The notes below the pieces were generated by a model that saw only the letters and a list, made by a program, of their open reading frames with translations, had not been told where the DNA came from and searched no databases. Below are positions 1 through 8,699 of a stretch of 64,000 nucleotides of DNA, one piece after another (positions within the stretch are counted from its first letter, which is position 1; each line of letters starts with the position of its first letter). The stretch covers positions 63,952 through 127,951 of the forward strand of contig DEZB01000011.1 in assembly GCA_002364735.1 (NCBI GenBank), given 5' to 3'. A program made the translations under genes and the position numbers. This stretch comes from Bacteroidales bacterium UBA3143. GTDB taxonomy: Bacteria; Bacteroidota; Bacteroidia; Bacteroidales; Dysgonomonadaceae.

Positions 1-8
1 AAAGAAAA

Positions 9-72
9 GGAACGGTTCTATTCCTTGAAAATCATCTCAGGGAGGAAATGGAATGGTTCTATATCTTGAAAA
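9..72. repeat. Pair of 23-bp near-identical direct repeats
   Basis: Two direct copies, 9-31 and 50-72, share 20 of 23 bases around the core GGTTCTAT..CTTGAAAA, with a start-to-start distance of 41 bp. They lie downstream of the heparinase terminator, in a stretch (1-173) where I see no gene. They could be a duplicated regulator site for a gene beyond the left edge or a decayed repeat; nothing here decides between these. Confidence 0.45.
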
Positions 73-173
73 AATAAGTTCCCCAGTTGTAGATTACTGC
101 TGCATTATAAAATGTGGCAGTTAGCAAAAAGATTATTACTTCAAAGTAGCTTTACTTGGATTTAAGGTTAGGG

Positions 174-212
174 TTAAAAAAATCTGCTTGATACAATACG
201 CATCAAGCAGAT
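174..212 (-). terminator. Rho-independent terminator of the heparinase/GH88 unit
   Basis: A perfect 11-bp stem (ATCTGCTTGAT at 182-192, its complement at 202-212) with a 9-nt loop is followed on the minus strand by a run of about eight T residues (174-181). It starts 10 nt past the heparinase stop codon, so it closes the minus-strand unit. Confidence 0.9.
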
Positions 213-221
213 ATGCTATTT

Positions 222-2201
222 TTACCAACTTGCATTAAGGGAATGCCGTTTTTTACCAACAGTAATGCTAACCTCAATTTTGTTATCGTTTATTGTTTCT
301 GAATCAAACTGAGCAGAAATTGCTGGTTGATTCTTAGTAAAAGGATAAATTACGGTGATAAATCTTGAGGGTGTCTCGTGGTTTTTATCCATCTCGAATA
401 CAAATGCAGGGCGTTCGCTTTTTTGACGGTAGTCATAAGACACCCACCCTTCTTCTTCTATAAGATTGAGCGGTTTGTTACCCCAAGTTTTAACCACAAC
501 ATTGTTGTCGTCTTCGTAATTTGTGGCAACAGCCAAGTTCTTCTTGTCAAAGTTGGCAGTGCCTTCAGCCAATTGGTAATGTATGCCAACTTTACCAAGC
601 GCACTGCCCATTGCCTCATCAACAATTACAAAAAACGATTCATCAACAAAAAACACTGTTCGTCTGTGGGCTAAATCTTTGTAACTCTGATTTTGAACTA
701 CCACAGTCTGCGCATCTTTGTTAGAAGTTTCCCAAAGCAATAGCTTAGAGTTTGTTTCCTCGATGTTCTCGTTGTTGAGGGTCAGTGTTTTGTGAACCAT
801 CGTTTGTCTAAACCAATTGCGCTCTTTCAAAACCTCTTCGCCGCCGCCATAAACATAGCTTCCTGCATCGGGAAAGAAATTGCGCCCTTTGATGAACAGT
901 TCAAATGTGCCATTGTCGGGTTGGTTGTGCCAAAATGCGGGAGGACCTGCTTTAAATATCATTACCGTAGCAGCTTCGTCCCAACCATTTCTCAAAACAT
1001 AATAACCACCATCTTTGAAAGCTTTAGAATGGTAAGCTGGCATTGTGCCCTCTTGCCTATCAGTTGCAAAATACTTTAAAGCATCGTAATTAGGAAATAC
1101 TTGTTGCCATTGTTTGTAGTTCTTGAGCATCTGTTTTTTATCAACAGCTTTTGCATCGCCAAAGCAAGGCATAGTGTAATCGGGAAAAGAAAGATTGTAG
1201 ACAATCTCTATCATTTTCTCAATGGTTGCTAAATAGTAGTCAGGAAATTCATTCCTGAAACCATTTACGTCAGCCATTTGCAAAGCTCTATTGAATATGT
1301 TTATTGACGCCAAATGGTAATGCGGATCAAGTTCATACTGCATACCATCATCAAAAACCTGATTCTTTATCTCTTGGCTCAATACTTCAACACCACTTTT
1401 GCGCCACTTCTCTGCATCTTTAAATTCTGGAAAGAATGCACCAGCATATATCACTCTTTGTGCTTCAAAAAGCAGGTGATTACCTCTTTCTGAATAATTT
1501 CGCAGAATGTGCTCAGCGTGTTTGTGATAATTCACTAAGAATTGTGACAAAAACGCTGGCGTGAAATGAGGACTGTCTTTAAAATAAAGAAACTGCTCGG
1601 TTTGATCTTCAAGGCGATGACTTACTTCTAAAGGTCGCCATGCAAAACCCATATTCTCTAACACTTTATCACCATCACTCAGTAGTTTGGCTTCTTTTCT
1701 GTCAAGCAAGGGGTTTTTATCTATCCAATCTAAGTATTGAAATGCCCACTCCTTAGCATACTTTTCGTCACCCGATAGTTTGTAAGCCTTACCCATTGGC
1801 GACCACCATTTGTGGCGGTGTAGTTGCCAGCGCAACTCATTGTCTTGAATGGGCCAGTACTCCCAATTAATATCATCGCCATATGAATAAGAAGGCTGAT
1901 AGCCACGGTGAGCAAAGAACTTATGCTGTAAGGCATCATCGGCCCACTGTTGTTGAGCAGTGCCAATATTGATATTATTTAAATCAACATCGGGATGATG
2001 AATGAAAGGTCTACTTTGGTAGTATTCCAAAAGGGCGTTAGCAGCTTCAGCATCTTTACCTTGATCATGAAGTGTTTTCACCTTTTCAAGACCATCTGCA
2101 CTGAGATTCAATAAATAGAAAACCTTTTTGTTAAGGTTTTGAGAAATACCTGTGAATGAGAACATCAAACATGATAAAGTAAAAATCGCTATTTTTTTCA
2201 T
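222..2201 (-). CDS. hepC: Heparinase III / heparan-sulfate lyase, PL12 family
   Basis: This enzyme is predicted to cleave heparan sulfate by beta-elimination, leaving a 4,5-unsaturated uronic acid. The 659-residue length equals what I recall for Pedobacter heparinus heparinase III, and many blocks match it from memory: NEVRWQLHR-like near 120, GNHLLFEAQR, a Tyr in ELDPHYH, and the HNQPDNGTFELFIKGRNF block. The residues matching catalytic Asn240/His241, Tyr294 and His424 fall at about 240, 294 and 424. An N-terminal signal peptide (hydrophobic stretch ending near GISQ) implies periplasmic location. It follows the GH88 gene by 3 nt, as expected for co-transcription. The N-terminal part is an alpha-barrel, the C-terminal part a heparinase II/III-like beta-sandwich. 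Strict heparan preference versus another glycosaminoglycan is inferred. Confidence 0.88.
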   Translation of the reverse strand: MKKIAIFTLSCLMFSFTGISQNLNKKVFYLLNLSADGLEKVKTLHDQGKDAEAANALLEYYQSRPFIHHPDVDLNNINIGTAQQQWADDALQHKFFAHRGYQPSYSYGDDINWEYWPIQDNELRWQLHRHKWWSPMGKAYKLSGDEKYAKEWAFQYLDWIDKNPLLDRKEAKLLSDGDKVLENMGFAWRPLEVSHRLEDQTEQFLYFKDSPHFTPAFLSQFLVNYHKHAEHILRNYSERGNHLLFEAQRVIYAGAFFPEFKDAEKWRKSGVEVLSQEIKNQVFDDGMQYELDPHYHLASINIFNRALQMADVNGFRNEFPDYYLATIEKMIEIVYNLSFPDYTMPCFGDAKAVDKKQMLKNYKQWQQVFPNYDALKYFATDRQEGTMPAYHSKAFKDGGYYVLRNGWDEAATVMIFKAGPPAFWHNQPDNGTFELFIKGRNFFPDAGSYVYGGGEEVLKERNWFRQTMVHKTLTLNNENIEETNSKLLLWETSNKDAQTVVVQNQSYKDLAHRRTVFFVDESFFVIVDEAMGSALGKVGIHYQLAEGTANFDKKNLAVATNYEDDNNVVVKTWGNKPLNLIEEEGWVSYDYRQKSERPAFVFEMDKNHETPSRFITVIYPFTKNQPAISAQFDSETINDNKIEVSITVGKKRHSLNASW

Positions 2202-2204
2202 TGT

Positions 2205-3383
2205 TTATTTTTGATTATAATTCAAGTAACGCTTCAGTGTTTCTAAATAATAATAATCTGCATAATTGAGAGGTGTATCAATTTCAGAGTTAGCAGGAAG
2301 ATGCCCAACTGAATGTTTCAATATAAATCCTAAGTTGTCTCCTTTTGCAGCTAAGTATTTATCGCTTGATAAATTCTTTAAAATAGTTTCAGCATAATTA
2401 AAGTAAGTGTCTTTTTTTGCTGCATCGTACGTTGATAATTCTAAAAGAGCAGATGCTGTAATGGATGCTGCTGAAGCGTCGCGAAGTGCATCGGGTATGT
2501 TAGGTGCATTGTAATCCCAATATGGAATAAGGTCATCTGTTTTTACATTGTCCATAATAAATGAAGCAATATTGTTGGCAAAGTCTAAGTACTTTTGGTC
2601 TTTAGTAAATCTGTACATAACTACATACCCATACAAGCCCCAAGCTTGACCTCTGGCCCAAGCAGAGTCATCGCTATAACCTTGGTGGGTAGCTTTCAGT
2701 ATTACATCGCCTGAGATTGTATCATAATCTACAAGATGAAACGATGAAAAATCATCGCGGTAATGATGCTCCATTGTTGTGTTAGCATGACGAATGGCTA
2801 CATCTTTGTATTTAGGATCATTTGTTTGTTCACTTGCCCAGAATAGCAATTCCAGATTCATCATGTTATCTATGATTACAGGATACTGCCAACTTCCAAA
2901 ATCCCATGAACGAATAGCTTGTGTGTTTTCGTTAAATCTTCCAATCAAGTTATCTGCAGTTTCAACCATCACAGGAATCGCTTCAGCATCACCCGTTATG
3001 CGATAGTCATTGCCATAACTGCAAAAAATCATGAAACCCAAATCATGCGTATCTTTATAATACCTTAAGTCGTTTAAAAGATTTGTATATTTCTGAGCTT
3101 CATTTTTGAAGTATTCGTTATTTGTTAGTTCATAAAGATACCACAGACTGCCAGGAAAGAATCCACTTGTCCAATCGTAAATATGCTCAAGACGTATTTC
3201 CCCATTTTTAATAGAGCGAGGCATTTTAGCGGAATCTGCTATAGATTCTGCCATCATCTTCGTTTGATATGATGCTGTCTCAATTGCGTTTTCTTCCCAA
3301 GAAGTTTCTTTGTTGTCTTTGCCACATGCCAATAGGCTTAAGCTTATTGCAAGAGTTAATAGAATAGATAATTTTTGGTTCAT
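2205..3383 (-). CDS. GH88 unsaturated glucuronyl hydrolase, lipoprotein
   Basis: It is predicted to remove the 4,5-unsaturated uronate from the non-reducing end of oligosaccharides made by the neighbouring lyase, by vinyl-ether hydration. I chose the start at 3383 because it puts a lipoprotein signal directly at the N terminus (hydrophobic run then LLAC); an in-frame ATG at 3407 would add eight residues and only about 19 nt of leader. GH88 landmarks are SGFFPGSLWYLYE, the DNMMNLE block containing the presumed catalytic Asp (about residue 172), and the HQGYSDDSAWARGQAWGLYGY block. Mature length near 370 residues is normal for an (alpha/alpha)6 enzyme. Lipidation suggests periplasmic or surface anchoring. 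Confidence 0.88.
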   Translation of the reverse strand: MNQKLSILLTLAISLSLLACGKDNKETSWEENAIETASYQTKMMAESIADSAKMPRSIKNGEIRLEHIYDWTSGFFPGSLWYLYELTNNEYFKNEAQKYTNLLNDLRYYKDTHDLGFMIFCSYGNDYRITGDAEAIPVMVETADNLIGRFNENTQAIRSWDFGSWQYPVIIDNMMNLELLFWASEQTNDPKYKDVAIRHANTTMEHHYRDDFSSFHLVDYDTISGDVILKATHQGYSDDSAWARGQAWGLYGYVVMYRFTKDQKYLDFANNIASFIMDNVKTDDLIPYWDYNAPNIPDALRDASAASITASALLELSTYDAAKKDTYFNYAETILKNLSSDKYLAAKGDNLGFILKHSVGHLPANSEIDTPLNYADYYYLETLKRYLNYNQK

Positions 3384-3432
3384 TTTATTAATAATTGGTT
3401 GTTGCATTTTTTAATACTGCTTACATTTTACA

Positions 3433-3440
3433 CAAAGATA
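3433..3440 (-). promoter_or_regulatory. -7 box of a Bacteroidota-type promoter for the GH88/heparinase unit
   Basis: On the minus strand the sequence is TATCTTTG, a perfect match to the Bacteroidota -7 consensus TAnnTTTG. A start of transcription about 7 nt downstream would leave a leader of some 40 nt before the ATG at 3383. I do not find a clean TTTG at the -33 position. Confidence 0.5.
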
Positions 3441-3627
3441 TTATTTTGCAAGACACTTTCGCTTACATTTGTTTGCAAAAGCTATTATTTCTGTTAATCT
3501 CTTTTATTTTATCTGTTTCAGGTGTTCTTTAGAAAGACAACTGAAATATTTTTTTGAATTGAAACAAAACAAATAGCTAATAAAAAGAAGATTCATATAT
3601 TTCAATCCGTTTTCAAAAAGATATTTG

Positions 3628-3635
3628 TAAATTTG
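3628..3635 (+). promoter_or_regulatory. -7 box of a Bacteroidota-type promoter for pruA
   Basis: TAAATTTG matches TAnnTTTG and lies 52 nt before the pruA ATG, in the divergent region shared with the GH88 gene. There is no good -33 TTTG at the right spacing, so this is a motif match only. Confidence 0.4.
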
Positions 3636-3687
3636 CTACTATTGAATTGAAAAAATGGACATATATACACACTAAAACTAAATACTG

Positions 3688-5319
3688 ATGACAAAAGCTA
3701 TCTTTGATCTACCAGAAATTACGAACGAGCCAGTCAAAAGTTATGCGCCGGGTACCGCAGAAAGAAAAGAGCTAAAAGCTAAGTTAACCGAATTCAAAAA
3801 AGGTGGTCTGGATCTTCCTATGGTTATAGATGGGAAAGAAGTGCGCACTGATAAACTTCACGACATTCGCCCTCCACACAATCACCAACATTTGTTGGGT
3901 CATTATCACCAAGGTGGCAAAGAGCATGTGCAAATGGCTATAGATGCTGCACTGAAAGCTAAACCAGCATGGGAGAATATGAATTGGGAGAGCAGAGCGG
4001 CAATTTTCTTGAAAGCTGCTGATCTAATTGCAGGTCCTTATCGTCAGTCGATTAATGCAGCAACCATGTTGGGACAGTCTAAAAATGCTTTTCAATCGGA
4101 AATAGATGCTGCATGCGAACTGGTAGATTTCTATCGGTTTAATGTAAGAAACATGTACGATTTGTATGCCATGCAACCTAATTCATCTGCAGGAATATGG
4201 AACAGAATGGTGTGGCGTCCTATTGAAGGATTTATTTTTGCTTTGTCTCCATTCAATTTCACAGCCATTGCTGGTAACTTGCCAGGTGCACCAGCACTAA
4301 TGGGAAACACCGTTGTTTGGAAACCATCTAAAACGGCTGTTTACTCCGCTCACATAATCATGCAGATACTTCAAGAAGCAGGATTGCCTGATGGTGTTAT
4401 CAACTTGGTGTATTGCTCTGGTCCAGATGCAGCCGATGTAATCTTTAAGGACAAGCATTTTGCTGGATTGCATTTCACAGGCTCAACAAAAGTGTTTGAC
4501 GGTATGTGGAAAACAATTTCTGAGAATGTATCAACCTACAACTCCTATCCACGTATTGTGGGTGAAACGGGTGGGAAGGATTATGTTTTTGCTGACCCTA
4601 CAGCTAACGCCAAACAAGTAGCTACAGCATTAATACGCGGCGCATTTGAATACCAAGGACAAAAATGTTCTGCTGCATCGCGCGCGTATATTCCAGAGAA
4701 TTTGTGGGATGATGTTCTGAAATATATGAAGGATGACCTAAAGAACATAAAAGTGGGTGATGTGGAAAACTTCACCAACTTTGTGAATGCGGTGATTGAT
4801 GAGGCGTCTTTCGATAAATTAGCCAAGTATATCGATGAAGCGAAGGCTTCTGGTGATGCTGAAGTTATATTAGGTGGAGAGTATGACAAAAAGGTGGGTT
4901 ATTTTATTCATCCAACTGTAATTTTAGCAAAGAAACCCGATTATGTGACGATGAGAGAAGAGTTGTTTGGACCAATTTTAACTGTCTATGTGTATAAGCC
5001 GGATGAAGTGGAAGAGACATTGGATATTTTGGACAAAACATCGAGATATGCTTTGACAGGTGCAATTTTCTCAGCTCGCAGAGATAAGATAGAACACTAC
5101 ACACACCGATTGATGCACACAGCTGGCAACTTCTACATCAACGACAAACCAACTGGTGCGGTTGTAGATCAACAGCCATTTGGTGGTGGACGAAGATCGG
5201 GAACAAATGATAAGGCAGGATCAATATTCAATTTGATTCGTTGGGCATCTCCACAATGTATCAAAGAAACGTTTGTGCCAGCAACAGATTATATGTATCC
5301 GAATTTTTTGGAAGAATAA
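3688..5319 (+). CDS. pruA: L-glutamate gamma-semialdehyde dehydrogenase (1-pyrroline-5-carboxylate dehydrogenase)
   Basis: It oxidises glutamate semialdehyde to glutamate with NAD+, the second step of proline catabolism, in the cytoplasm. The 543-residue length and sequence fit the stand-alone P5C dehydrogenase type rather than the proline dehydrogenase fusion. Aldehyde dehydrogenase landmarks are the SPFNFTAIAGNLPGAPALMGN segment, catalytic Cys327 in GQKCSAASR and general-base Glu293 in VGETGGKD, then EELFGPI and a C-terminal PFGGGRRSGTND block. It is preceded by its own promoter motif and followed by a 125-bp gap before cmk, so it is probably a separate transcription unit. No proline dehydrogenase gene is in the window. 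Confidence 0.95.
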   Translation: MTKAIFDLPEITNEPVKSYAPGTAERKELKAKLTEFKKGGLDLPMVIDGKEVRTDKLHDIRPPHNHQHLLGHYHQGGKEHVQMAIDAALKAKPAWENMNWESRAAIFLKAADLIAGPYRQSINAATMLGQSKNAFQSEIDAACELVDFYRFNVRNMYDLYAMQPNSSAGIWNRMVWRPIEGFIFALSPFNFTAIAGNLPGAPALMGNTVVWKPSKTAVYSAHIIMQILQEAGLPDGVINLVYCSGPDAADVIFKDKHFAGLHFTGSTKVFDGMWKTISENVSTYNSYPRIVGETGGKDYVFADPTANAKQVATALIRGAFEYQGQKCSAASRAYIPENLWDDVLKYMKDDLKNIKVGDVENFTNFVNAVIDEASFDKLAKYIDEAKASGDAEVILGGEYDKKVGYFIHPTVILAKKPDYVTMREELFGPILTVYVYKPDEVEETLDILDKTSRYALTGAIFSARRDKIEHYTHRLMHTAGNFYINDKPTGAVVDQQPFGGGRRSGTNDKAGSIFNLIRWASPQCIKETFVPATDYMYPNFLEE

Positions 5320-5444
5320 GGTTCCTTTTAATTGAAAAGTGAAAATGACCTTCTTATGCGAACTTGTGCCAATATAATAGTGATTAGTTTACAAACATAA
5401 CAACTAACAACCTTGTTATTTGAATATTATCAAACTCAACAACA

Positions 5445-6146
5445 ATGAAAAAAATTAATATAGCCGTAGATGGGGTCTCTTCAAGTGGTAAAAGTACAAT
5501 GGCTAAAGATTTAGCCAAAATAATTGGATACATATATATTGACAGTGGAGCAATGTATAGGGCAGTAACCCTGTATGCTTTGCGGAACGGAATCATTAAT
5601 AAAGATAAAACCATTGATGAAGACAAACTAAGGGAACATCTACCCAATATTGATATTCAGTTTAAGCTGAATCCCTTGACTGGTCGCCCCGACACGTATC
5701 TGAATGGTGAAAATGTGGAAAGAGAGATTAGAGGAATGGAGGTCTCCCAATTGGTTAGCCCTGTAAGTGCCATAGGTTTTTTGAGAAAGGAAATGGTGGA
5801 GCAACAACAAAAGATGAGTCTGGACAAAGGAGTTGTGATGGATGGAAGGGATATTGGTACAGTTGTTTTTCCAACGGCTGAGTTGAAGTTGTTTATTTCA
5901 GCCTCACCCGAAATCAGAGCCAAGCGCAGAATGGACGAATTGAGAATGAAAGGAGACCAAGAGACAACGTATGAAGAGGTGCTTCAAAACATAAAATATC
6001 GCGACGATCATGATCAAAACAGAAAAGAAAGTCCACTTCGCAAAGCGGACGATGCAATTGTGTTGGACAACTCAACTGTAAACATCGAACAGCAATTGGA
6101 TTGGGCGCTGGACATGTACCACAAAACCATAAACAAAACATTATGA
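5445..6146 (+). CDS. cmk: Cytidylate kinase
   Basis: It phosphorylates CMP and dCMP with ATP. The protein starts directly with the nucleotide-binding fold and its P-loop GVSSSGKST (residues 10-18), followed by the DSGAMYRAVT block that holds the CMP and by the DGRDIGTVVFP motif. The 233-residue length is normal. The stop codon overlaps the ispH start as ATGA, which implies translational coupling; the cmk-ispH pairing is common in Bacteroidota and other bacteria. Confidence 0.95.
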   Translation: MKKINIAVDGVSSSGKSTMAKDLAKIIGYIYIDSGAMYRAVTLYALRNGIINKDKTIDEDKLREHLPNIDIQFKLNPLTGRPDTYLNGENVEREIRGMEVSQLVSPVSAIGFLRKEMVEQQQKMSLDKGVVMDGRDIGTVVFPTAELKLFISASPEIRAKRRMDELRMKGDQETTYEEVLQNIKYRDDHDQNRKESPLRKADDAIVLDNSTVNIEQQLDWALDMYHKTINKTL

Positions 6147-7036
6147 CATCAATTAAAATCGATAAAAGATCTGGATGTTGTTTTGGTGTTGCAAAAGCGA
6201 TAGCAAAAGCAGAAGAAGAACTAAAAAAAGGTGAAACACTATACTGTTTAGGTGATATAGTTCACAATACCTTAGAAGTAGAGCGATTAAACAAGCTTGG
6301 GTTAATTACAATAAACCTCGAACAGTTTAAAGTCCTTAAGAATGTGCGAGTGCTGCTTCGAGCCCACGGTGAACCACCCAGCACTTATGAAATAGCTAAA
6401 AAAAACAATATTGAGCTTATTGATGCATCATGCCCTGTTGTATTAGGTTTGCAGAAGCGGATTAGACGTAAAGACCAAGAAAAAAGAGACGATGCTCAAA
6501 TTGTTATTTACGGCAAAAAAGGGCACGCAGAAATTATTGGGCTTAAAGGGCAAACTGATTCAAACTCTATAATAATTGAAAGCAAAGAAGATTTAAAAAA
6601 ACTTGACTTCTCAAAAGATATTCATTTGTTTTCGCAAACTACAAAACCGTTAGACGGATTTAAAGAAATAACCACTTTGATAGCAGAAAATATGAATGAA
6701 GGTGCAAACTTCGAATTTTTTGATACCATTTGTCGTCAAGTTTCCAATCGTGTACCAAACATGAAGGAATTTGCAGAAAAACATGATTTGATATTCTTTA
6801 TTGCAGGAGAAAAAAGCTCAAACGGGAAGGTACTATTTGAAGAATGTGAAAAGCACAATCCTAATTCTCATTTTATTCATAGTCCAGAAGAGGTTGATCT
6901 TACATTAGTGGGTGATAATACAAGTATAGGAATTTGTGGTGCAACCTCCACTCCTAAATGGCAAATGGAAGAGGTCGCAAAGATTGTAAAGAAATTAAAA
7001 CCAGACGTTCACTTAAACGATTCAACAACATTTTAA
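6143..7036 (+). CDS. ispH: 4-hydroxy-3-methylbut-2-enyl diphosphate reductase
   Basis: Last enzyme of the MEP isoprenoid pathway; a [4Fe-4S] protein that makes IPP and DMAPP. I place the start at 6143, in ATGA overlap with cmk, because the reading from there (MTSIKIDKRSGCC) matches the family start; an in-frame ATG at 6101 would extend into cmk. The three cluster cysteines are visible at Cys13 (CFGV), Cys97 (ASCPVV) and Cys197 (TICRQVSNR), with His residues in AHGEPP and HAEI. Length is 297 residues, standard for the short form without an S1 domain. Confidence 0.95.
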   Translation: MTSIKIDKRSGCCFGVAKAIAKAEEELKKGETLYCLGDIVHNTLEVERLNKLGLITINLEQFKVLKNVRVLLRAHGEPPSTYEIAKKNNIELIDASCPVVLGLQKRIRRKDQEKRDDAQIVIYGKKGHAEIIGLKGQTDSNSIIIESKEDLKKLDFSKDIHLFSQTTKPLDGFKEITTLIAENMNEGANFEFFDTICRQVSNRVPNMKEFAEKHDLIFFIAGEKSSNGKVLFEECEKHNPNSHFIHSPEEVDLTLVGDNTSIGICGATSTPKWQMEEVAKIVKKLKPDVHLNDSTTF

Positions 7037-7048
7037 ATGCCTGTTCTT

Positions 7049-7078
7049 TATCTTTGTCGGTTTATTTTTTTATCTTTG
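7049..7078 (+). promoter_or_regulatory. Tandem TAnnTTTG boxes upstream of pfkA
   Basis: TATCTTTG occurs twice, at 7049-7056 and 7071-7078, 22 bp apart and ending 48 nt before the pfkA ATG. Either can serve as -7 box, and the TTTG of the first could act as a -33 element for the second, although a 14-nt gap is short for that. Confidence 0.55.
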
Positions 7079-7126
7079 CACTTTAATTTCTATTAGGTAC
7101 TATCATTCAAATTATATAAATAATAA

Positions 7127-8110
7127 ATGCTTCAATCGATAAAATGTATAGGCATTCTTACTTCTGGAGGAGATGCTCCTGGAATGAATGCAGCCATTAG
7201 AGCAGTAACCAGATCTGCTATTTTTAATGATATTAAAGTAAAAGGAATCTACAGAGGCTTTAAAGGTTTACTAACAGGCGAAATTGAGGATTTTAAAACA
7301 AATAGTGTTAGTAACATTATACAACGTGGAGGAACAGTATTAAAATCAGCCCGTTGTGATGAGTTCTTGAACAAGGAAGGTAGAAAAGTTGCATTTGAAA
7401 ATATGCGCAAGCATGAAATAGATGCGCTGGTGGTTGTGGGAGGCGATGGTTCGCTAACGGGTGCAGCTATATTTGCTCAAGAGAACAATATACCAATTGT
7501 AGGACTCCCTGCCACTATCGATAATGACTTAATGGGAACCGATGTAACAATTGGATACAACACAGCATTAAACACAATTGTGGATGCTGTTGATAAAATA
7601 CGAGATACAGCAAGTTCGCACGAAAGACTATTTTTTATTGAAGTAATGGGGCGCAACTGTGGTGCATTAGCATTAAATAGTGCGATTGCCGCAGGAGCTG
7701 AAGCAGCCATCATTCCTGAGATAAGTATCGAGAAAGACCAACTACACGAATTCATATCGCAAGGTTTTAGAAAATCTAAAAACAGTAGTCTTGTATTGGT
7801 TGCCGAAAGTGAAATAACTGGTGGCGCACTTCAACTGGCTGAAAGAGTAAAGAATCAATATCCCCAATATGACGTGAGGGTGTCAATACTTGGACACTTA
7901 CAACGTGGAGGCTCACCATCTGCTCAAGATCGCATTCTTGCAAGTAGAATGGGTTACGCTGCTATTCAAGCTCTTCAAGAAGATCAACGCAATATAATGA
8001 TAGGAATAAGGAACGAAGAGATTGTGTATGTACCTTTCTCTAAAGCTATCAAAAAAGAAAAACCAATCAATCCAGAATTAGTGGAACTGTTAAGAGTATT
8101 ATCAATATAA
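7127..8110 (+). CDS. pfkA: ATP-dependent 6-phosphofructokinase
   Basis: It phosphorylates fructose 6-phosphate at the committed step of glycolysis. The 327-residue single-domain length fits the bacterial PfkA type. Visible motifs are GILTSGGDAPGMNAAIRAV at the N terminus, GGDGSLTGA with the Mg-binding Asp at 107 followed by Gly, PATIDNDLMGTD with the catalytic Asp, and GHLQRGGSPSAQDR. Gly after Asp107 and a small residue (Ala129) where pyrophosphate-dependent enzymes carry Lys indicate ATP as donor. A second, different pfk lies at 58795. Confidence 0.93.
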   Translation: MLQSIKCIGILTSGGDAPGMNAAIRAVTRSAIFNDIKVKGIYRGFKGLLTGEIEDFKTNSVSNIIQRGGTVLKSARCDEFLNKEGRKVAFENMRKHEIDALVVVGGDGSLTGAAIFAQENNIPIVGLPATIDNDLMGTDVTIGYNTALNTIVDAVDKIRDTASSHERLFFIEVMGRNCGALALNSAIAAGAEAAIIPEISIEKDQLHEFISQGFRKSKNSSLVLVAESEITGGALQLAERVKNQYPQYDVRVSILGHLQRGGSPSAQDRILASRMGYAAIQALQEDQRNIMIGIRNEEIVYVPFSKAIKKEKPINPELVELLRVLSI

Positions 8111-8229
8111 TACTACTTATAAATTTTAAAACGACAACGATTAATTGGATTAGAAATGTTTGTATGTTCTGTTCAGATTAAATTAGATTAAAAACAATTA
8201 TTCAACAAAATATTTAAATAATCATCATT

Positions 8230-8637
8230 ATGGATATAACACATATTGAGCATATAGGAATTGCTGTAAAAAGTATAGAAGAGCAGCTACCCTATTACGA
8301 AGAAATTCTTGGATTGAAATGCTACAACATTGAAACTGTAGAAGATCAAAAAGTGAAAACTGCATTTTTCAAAGTTGGTCAAACCAAAATTGAGCTTTTG
8401 GAACCTACCAGCGAAGACAGCACAATTGCTAAGTTTATTGAAAATCGTGGTGAAGGTGTTCATCATATTGCTTTTGCAACAAATGATATTAGTAAAGCTT
8501 TGACAAAAGCAGAAGAAAAAGGTGTTGCCCTGATTGACAAAAAACCACGTAAAGGGGCTGAAGGATTAAATATTGCATTTTTGCATCCTAAATCAACAGG
8601 AAGAGTTCTTACTGAACTTTGCGAGCATCCTGAATAA
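8230..8637 (+). CDS. mce: Methylmalonyl-CoA epimerase
   Basis: It interconverts (R)- and (S)-methylmalonyl-CoA, linking methylmalonyl-CoA mutase to the decarboxylase encoded just downstream. The 135-residue protein is a vicinal-oxygen-chelate (glyoxalase-like) fold, with metal-binding candidates in HIEHIGIAV near the N terminus, GVHHIAFA near 77 and Glu in the C-terminal LTELCEHP. It is the first gene of the five-gene operon, 62 nt before mmdA. Confidence 0.93.
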   Translation: MDITHIEHIGIAVKSIEEQLPYYEEILGLKCYNIETVEDQKVKTAFFKVGQTKIELLEPTSEDSTIAKFIENRGEGVHHIAFATNDISKALTKAEEKGVALIDKKPRKGAEGLNIAFLHPKSTGRVLTELCEHPE

Positions 8638-8699
8638 CATACAGGAATATTATAAAGCAATACATTCATATTTGATTAAAAATTAAAAAATATATTTAT

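Noticed and set aside
378..1079. Plus-strand open frames opposite the heparinase gene
   Set aside because: They are antisense shadows of a well-supported PL12 gene, with low-complexity, unfamiliar translations.
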